Shown: one piece after another, positions 59,501 through 64,000 of the stretch
Position numbering within the stretch: the first letter of the stretch is position 1
Layout of the letters: the number at the start of each line of letters is the position of its first letter
Origin: Dillenia suffruticosa
Taxonomy: Eukaryota > Streptophyta > Magnoliopsida > Dilleniales > Dilleniaceae
Assembly: GCA_033439265.1 (NCBI GenBank)
Contig: JAVTVX010000017.1
Location: 14,036,501-14,100,500 of the forward strand
Direction of reading: 5' to 3'
Length of the DNA stretch: 64,000 nt
Position numbers and translations under genes: made by a program
Notes under the pieces: generated by a model
Seen by the model: only the letters and a program-made list of their open reading frames with translations
Database searches by the model: none
Told to the model about the DNA's origin: nothing

Positions 59501-62500
59501 TAACTACCCGGTCAACTAATGAAAATTTGAAAATCATATGGGTAAGAATGTCTAATAATATTAAGAATTTAGGTAAGGAGGTTTTCTACGTATCTAGGAA
59601 TCGGGCACCAATCAACAACACCAGTCAGCAAGCAACCATGGAAGTGGAATGAGGAACTTCAATTGAGCACTAATGGGCACCAAACGTGAGTGTTATAAGA
59701 ATATTAAAAGTAAGAGAGGTAATGATGCGTTTGAGAAGTACAAGTTTGCAAAAAAAAAAAAAAAAAAAAAGTGAAGAACATTATTCACGAATAAAAAAAA
59801 AGTCATATAACAAATTATATAAGAAACTAAAAAGTAAAGATGGAGAAAGAGTTTTATAGAATTTTCAAACTAAGCAATAGGAAGGGAAAGATCTAAATGA
59901 TATTAGTTGTATTAAAATTGAAACGAATAGTGCTCTTGTAAGGAATGAGCACATAAGAAAGTGTTCGAAAAAGTATTTTGATAACCTCTTTAATGTTAAG
60001 AGTACAAAAAATATCAGCGACATCACAATAACTCTAAAGGAGATCAATAGAGATTTTAAACACAAGATTCATTCTCATGAAATAAGAGAGATTTTAAGGA
60101 AAACAACAACAGCAAGAACAAACTGAGTCTTAATCTCAATATTTGGGGTCGGTCATTTGAGAATCAAATTTAAAATAGATAGAGTAAAGAAAAATTAAAT
60201 TAAATTAAAAATAAAATAAAAAGAAAAAGAGGTACGAAAGTGTTTGGGTGAAATAGAGATACGAATGTTGACGGATCTTTTTAAAAAAAAAATTGACAAA
60301 CTAAAAAAATGCCCCAAACATAGGAAAGGTATAGTTATACCACTAAAAAAGAATAAAAGTGACATAAGATTGCTCTAATTACAGGGATATTAAACTTATT
60401 AGTCATATTATGAAATTATGGGGGAGAGTGATGGAGCAGAAATTAAGATTGAAGGTAAGTGTATTTTAGAATCAATTTAGGTTAATATCATAATGATCTA
60501 CCACTGAAACTATTCACTAGCTCGGACAATTGATAGAAATGTTCAGAATACAAAAGAGAGACTTGTATATGACATTTATTGATCTAAAAAAAGTATATGA
60601 TAAGATTCTCAAGCACATACTATCATGGGTGTTGATAAAGAAGATCTCCTTCAAATACATTGATTTCATAAAAAATATATATGAAACAACTGTTACCAAT
60701 GTAAGAAACTACAGGAATTTAAGTGACAGTTTCCCAACAAACATTGAATATCACCAAAATTCGATATTAAGCTCCCTCCTTTTGTAACAGTAACAAATGA
60801 AATAATGAAAAGTAACCAAGATGAAATACCCTACTTTTTGTTAATAATATAATATTAGTTAATGAAACTACGGAAGGTATTAACGCTAAGTAAAAGTCAT
60901 GCAGAGACACATTATGATCAAGAAAATTTAGACTGAATCGATCAAAATTTGAGTATATGAGATGTACATTTAGTAATAGTCATCAAAATGATCAAGAAAT
61001 GATTCAAGCAATAGTAACATAGATAGGGATAAGAATCGTAGAATCTAAACAGATTGGATAAAATGAAGAAATGTATATGAAATTTTTCATGACCGCACAA
61101 TACCATTATAACCGCATTAAGACCTGTAATATTGTATAGTATCAAGTGTGGGGCTATTAAACAACAACAATAGTATAAGATGATTGTAACTGAAATGAGA
61201 ATACTCAAATAAATGTATGATAAAATTAGAAAAAAATAATATTAGAAATGAAAAAATATATACCAACTTATGAGTTAATTCAGTTGTGCATAAAATGAGA
61301 GAATATCATCTAACCTAGTTTAGACATGTACAACGAAAACTCAAAGATACACCAGTTAGGAAGAGTGAGATATAAAGTGCAAAAGATTTAATAAAATGTC
61401 AGAATAAACCATTGAAAACATAAATGTAATTTATCTATAAAAATATGAATGTCAAGAGTTTAGTTGAGAAGATAATTTTAAATAACAATAAGTGATGTAA
61501 GAAAATCCGAACCAATTAAATTAATACCCTCATTATGATTATGATGATGATTTTTGTTGTTGTTGTTGTTATCGTCGTCGTTGTCGTTGTTGTTGTTTTC
61601 TCTCTCCTCTCTCCTATTGTGGTTTCTTAAATGGTCGACCCCAAAATCTAAGATTAAAACTCAATTTATTATTATTGTTGAAAGTTCATTTTGTTTGAAC
61701 AAGGTTAATTAAATGACTTTAGAGGAAAAGAATAATACAACGGAGACACTATTTCAAGAGATGCATTATAATTTCAACCTGCATGGGGTTGATTAATGAA
61801 AATAAACACAAAAAATCTCTAGCATTAACTAATGAAGATGTATAACCATGTAAGCTAGTATGGTATTGAGTGAAGAGATTACAATCTAGCCTCCTGGTAC
61901 ACATTTAAAAGCTCCAAAATAACTAAAATAGCTTAGTGTGCTTGGGAAGAAGAAGGTCCATGTTGAGAAAAGTTTAAGAAGTTCTTTGATTTCCAACTTC
62001 TAGGAAATTTCATTATTTACCATTAAATAATGCTTCCACATTACTGCACCCAAAGTTTCGCCAAGGAACAAATGAACTGTCCATCTGACAAAAAAACTGA
62101 TGATAATCGACATTAATCACAGATCAAATCATCAGATAATTGAAAGCTGCATGGTGAAGACTATGCCTTAAGCGGTCACTGAATCATCAATTCAAATGTT
62201 TACTCACCATGCATTGTCGTCCAGATCAATAAGAACTAACTATTTTCCTGACAAAATCATGATGGTATGTTTCACTTGATCAGTAGACCAACAATAGAGT
62301 TCTCTGCGTAACTGATAGGGCCTTAAAAAAATACAATTACATTTGGTATGACCAGACCATTAAGCATATACATAAGTCAAAATTAACAAAACCAGGACAA
62401 GTATGGATCAAGGATATGACGTCAAAAGTGAAAAACATCAACTTAAAGGATGATTCTAAAGGACGATGCTATAAATAAACATTCCCAAGTGTAGAATCAA

Positions 62501-63344
62501 GCAGCAGAACAGTGAACCGAACTGGTGACGGACAGAAAGCATTTCTTAAGTTAAAAGGTAAGTGATTAAGGTAGTAAAAACTGACCTTGTCATCCATAGT
62601 AACCTTTAATTGCAAGCTCTGAGTCTTGCGCTTCATCTGATACAATCTTCTTCCGAAAATAAGAAAGCCCATAACAGCGGCTGCAACAGAGAAAGACCAG
62701 ACAGGGCTAACCCTGAAAACGCAGAACCTTAAGAACTCCAAAGGAGCTTTCCACCACACAAACCCTCTCTTCTCTCCATCTCCAGCACCATTAACAGCCA
62801 ATTTCTTCACGTCTTCGCTCACCACATTATTTTCCCCCTCCTTCACACTGCCAAGCTCTTGCTTCATCATGATCAGATCATTTTCACCCTTCTCTTCCCC
62901 AGTTAACTCAGACCTACTTTCATTCCGAAACATCCCTCCTGAACCAGACCAGAAATCCCCCAATCCTTTATCGTGAATGCCAATTTCACCAATCCCTTTA
63001 AAGCCAACTTCAGATTTTGCACTCTCTTCCCCAAATTTGTGACAATCGGAGCGATCGCTCGCCGAAGCAGACCATAATTCAGCAGAATTCTTGTTCACAA
63101 ACTGATTATCAGAGCCAGGATCAATCCAGCTGGGATTATCAGGTCCAACCGAGCCCTCTTCGCTCACATAATCAGATGGCTTAGCATACCTGTCTTGTGA
63201 ATCAAGAGAGAAATAATTAGACCTAATCATACCTTGGGACTCAGCTTCAATGATATCTTCCAGTTCTCTGGAATTCGAATTCTCAGATGACTCGGACGAC
63301 ATGTCTGAATTCTGCAGTATCTCCCAATCTTGGAGCTCTTCCAT
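56431..63344 (-). CDS. Two-exon gene: ATI3-like / DUF6821-type membrane protein (297 aa)
   Basis: The only convincing host gene. CDS is join(56431-56565, 62586-63344) on the minus strand. Exon 1 ends ...MDDK at AAG|GTCAGT and exon 2 starts after TGCAG with KISQFMSR. Phase is 0 on both sides and splice sites are canonical. The start is the ATG at 63344 (MEELQDWEIL). The N-terminal ~190 residues are acidic and Ser/Glu-rich, probably disordered. WWKAPLEFLRFCVFR (197-211) precedes a membrane segment at about 215-231, then a basic RRLYQMKRK. The C-terminal tail is RAARLNEAF...PALPPATGVSPWPMMSLR. The layout recalls plant ATG8-interacting ATI3-like proteins, which link ER and autophagy; I recall this family but cannot search it. 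DWEIL at 6-10 fits a WxxL ATG8-binding core. Confidence 0.85.
58051..58600. repeat. 281-bp direct duplication spanning the 5' border of RTE-B
   Basis: Copies start at 58051 and 58332 (GTAAACAA...TTTTGTTTGAAACTCC, ACACCGGCAGTCTCAAACCC, AAACTTTTGTCAAAACC, GGAGCATTCTCTTC, AAGTTAGCAGGGGCC). Both include some intron flank in addition to LINE sequence, so the duplication postdates or accompanied the insertion. The second copy runs into the LINE body. Confidence 0.8.
58690..59450 (+). pseudogene. RTE-B APE-type endonuclease pseudogene
   Basis: VTGKLGEITEVITRRKINIMCLQQTKW near 58700-58780 corresponds to the LTGK...IACIQETKW opening of RTE endonucleases, with the metal-binding E changed to Q. NGILFVKLASEDNIINIINIYVPQICVDATSKQQFGE follows, then SGEKLFIGRHLNEHV (family EKLFIGGDFNGH, the catalytic D lost) and HRNFDFSNRNEVE at 59130-59180. 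The longest clean stretch is 58930-59187. It would nick target DNA; inactive here. Confidence 0.83.
59640..61500 (+). pseudogene. RTE-B reverse transcriptase pseudogene
   Basis: The clearest stretch, 60530-60787, reads RDLYMTFIDLKKVYDKILKHILSWVLIKKISFKYIDFIKNIYETTVTNVRNYRNLSDSFPTNIEYHQNSILSSLLL, covering the RT palm and QGS-type motif (here QNS). The catalytic FADD is FVNN near 60835-60850, both aspartates lost. Tail blocks (KMIVTEMRIL, GVIQL-like, FRHVQRKLKDTPVRKSE) follow to about 61380. A small antisense repeat interrupts it at 60100-60231, replacing the MKNGKAVGPDGIP segment. Confidence 0.82.
60100..60231 (-). mobile_element. Short RTE 3'-end fragment in antisense inside RTE-B
   Basis: On the minus strand it reads TCAAATGACCGACCCCAAAT, then TTGAGATTAAGACTCAGTTTG and CTTGCTGTTGTTGTTTT. 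That is the 3' terminus of a plant RTE element with its TTG tail, pointing opposite to the host LINE. About 45 bases of RTE-B, present in RTE-A, are missing at the site. It is a very short 5'-truncated insertion or an RTE-mobilised SINE. Confidence 0.7.
61700..62585. other. Intron sequence near exon 1, no gene seen
   Basis: Ordinary AT-rich intronic DNA. The open reading of exon 1 continues into its first ~117 bases (to 62469), but the donor GTCAGT and the perfect fit to exon 2 show that this extension is not coding. Confidence 0.6.
62586..63344 (-). CDS. Exon 1 of the ATI3-like gene (253 codons)
   Basis: From ATG (63344-63342) to AAG before the donor GTCAGT. The frame is open upstream to 63371 without another ATG; the leader there has the plant-typical ATTAGGGTTT. 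Codon composition is balanced and GC is higher than in the flanks, unlike the decayed elements. Trp residues at 7, 73, 91, 132, 197, 198 and 216 are notable for a 297-residue protein. Confidence 0.88.
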
Positions 63345-63420
63345 TTCCCTGCTATGCTTGCTCCAAATCAAACCCTAATCCCAGCGAGAGAGAGAATAGA
63401 GAGAAAAAATGTTTTTTATC
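63345..63420 (-). promoter_or_regulatory. Probable 5' UTR of the ATI3-like gene
   Basis: On the minus strand, a CTCTCTATTCTCTCTCTCGC pyrimidine stretch and GGGATTAGGGTTT lead to the ATG, a common plant leader layout. The transcription start is not determinable. Confidence 0.5.
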
Positions 63421-63703
63421 ATCATCGGTAATCCCCAGAAATGGATAAAGTTGGCAGTTGCTTTTGATGTCGTTTTGTTCTATTCCCCTTAATTTTCATG
63501 TTTGTCTCTGCAGTGCAAGATAACAGTTTAAACTTGATAATGTGTCACATTTTGTTTGGCTAGAGGTTTTTGACGCATTAAAAAGTTGAATTAAATAATA
63601 TCTTTAAATTTGTGGACCAGCCGGTGGAAATAGGGTTGCGTTGCAGAGGAATGGAGAATATCCTTTGGCTTACCGGAGGTAAAGTTGGAAAAGGGAGATG
63701 ATG

Positions 63704-63713
63704 GCACGTGTCA
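63704..63713. promoter_or_regulatory. G-box / ABRE-like element
   Basis: GCACGTGTCA contains CACGTG and the ABRE core ACGTGTC. It lies about 360 bases upstream of the ATG on the minus strand. bZIP or bHLH factors bind such sites; regulation by abscisic acid or light would be an inference from the motif alone. Confidence 0.4.
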
Positions 63714-64000
63714 ACTCAATTCCTCGCTAAACGATACCTTTTCATTTCCTCCTTGAATAAATTCTTTTAAAATAAATCGTAAAAAAATGCCCCATAAACT
63801 TACTACCAAATGCAAACATACTGGAAAATTAAAAAATATATATACATATATAAAAATTTCCGTTAACCACTTCTATTTATAAAAAATTAAAAAAGATTAA
63901 AAAATTATTTATTTAAAATAATAAAAAAAAACTATTCCCCTCTCCCTCTTCTTTCGATCTCTCCTGTTGGGCAAATACAATGCACTTCGACAAAGCGGCT

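Larger units (their letters stand above)
58075..61681 (+). mobile_element. RTE-clade LINE (RTE-B) in the intron, antisense to the gene
   Basis: Flanked by an exact 18-bp duplication AAGTTCATTTTGTTTGAA (58057-58074 and 61682-61699). Contains endonuclease and RT remnants. Its 3' end is of the plant RTE type, GGTCGACCCCAAAATCTAAG then GATTAAAACTC and TTA/TTG repeats, preceded by (TTG/TCG)n at 61553-61597. Longer than RTE-A because it keeps its 5' half. Broken throughout. Confidence 0.9.
56566..62585 (-). other. 6020-bp intron of the ATI3-like gene
   Basis: Bounded by GT (62585-62584) and AG (56567-56566) on the minus strand. About 3.6 kb of it is the RTE-B LINE on the opposite strand. 56640-58050 and 61700-62585 hold no recognised gene. 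Without the LINE it would be about 2.4 kb. Confidence 0.8.

Noticed and set aside
62469..62585. Extension of the ATI3-like reading frame beyond MDDK to 62469
   Set aside because: The donor GTCAGT and the phase-0 continuation in exon 2 with a conserved-looking tail make the spliced form far more likely. Noted only as a possible retained-intron end.
63981..64000. ATG at 63981 (MHFDKAA) as the start of a divergent plus-strand gene
   Set aside because: Only seven codons before the window ends; plausible but not supportable.

Overview
The window looks like nuclear DNA from a flowering plant. It is AT-rich and packed with plant-type LTR retrotransposons whose primer sites resemble initiator tRNA-Met. 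It also holds plant L1 and RTE LINEs, and one plant gene split by a 6 kb intron. I see no rRNA, intact tRNA, CRISPR array, operon or prokaryotic feature. Nearly all coding potential outside that gene is decayed transposon protein full of stops and frameshifts.

Layout. 1-15463: an old Ty3-gypsy element (gypsy-1). Its 5' LTR runs off the left edge. Its reverse transcriptase (RT) is split by a 6.5 kb non-coding DNA-transposon-like insertion (4216-10682). 15464-18296: the 5' part of a minus-strand Ty1-copia element (copia-m), interrupted at the gypsy-1 border. 18297-27130: decayed repeats, comprising a 5'-truncated RTE LINE with target-site duplications (TSDs), a minus-strand gypsy-type LTR ending at 23882, a truncated copia LTR (LTR-C) and unassigned sequence. 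27136-46065: a Ty1-copia element (copia-1) acting as host for several later insertions. A 5.9 kb L1 LINE sits in its 5' LTR. A solo LTR (LTR-A) sits in its 3' LTR and itself contains two more solo LTRs. 46885-54171: a second complete but dead Ty1-copia element (copia-2) with 494-bp LTRs and a CTATT TSD. 54177-56430: intergenic sequence.

56431-63344, minus strand: the only convincing host gene. It has two coding exons, encodes about 297 residues, and has a membrane segment and a conserved-looking C-terminal tail. It resembles the plant ATI3-like/DUF6821 group. Its 6020-bp intron carries an RTE LINE in the opposite orientation with an 18-bp TSD. The final 650 bases are the upstream region of this gene, with a G-box/ABRE-like site.

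The notable content is the nested-insertion record. Duplicated target sites give the order of events, and one TSD pair appears to have decayed by CpG deamination on opposite strands. I found no evidence of a new defence system or biosynthetic pathway.
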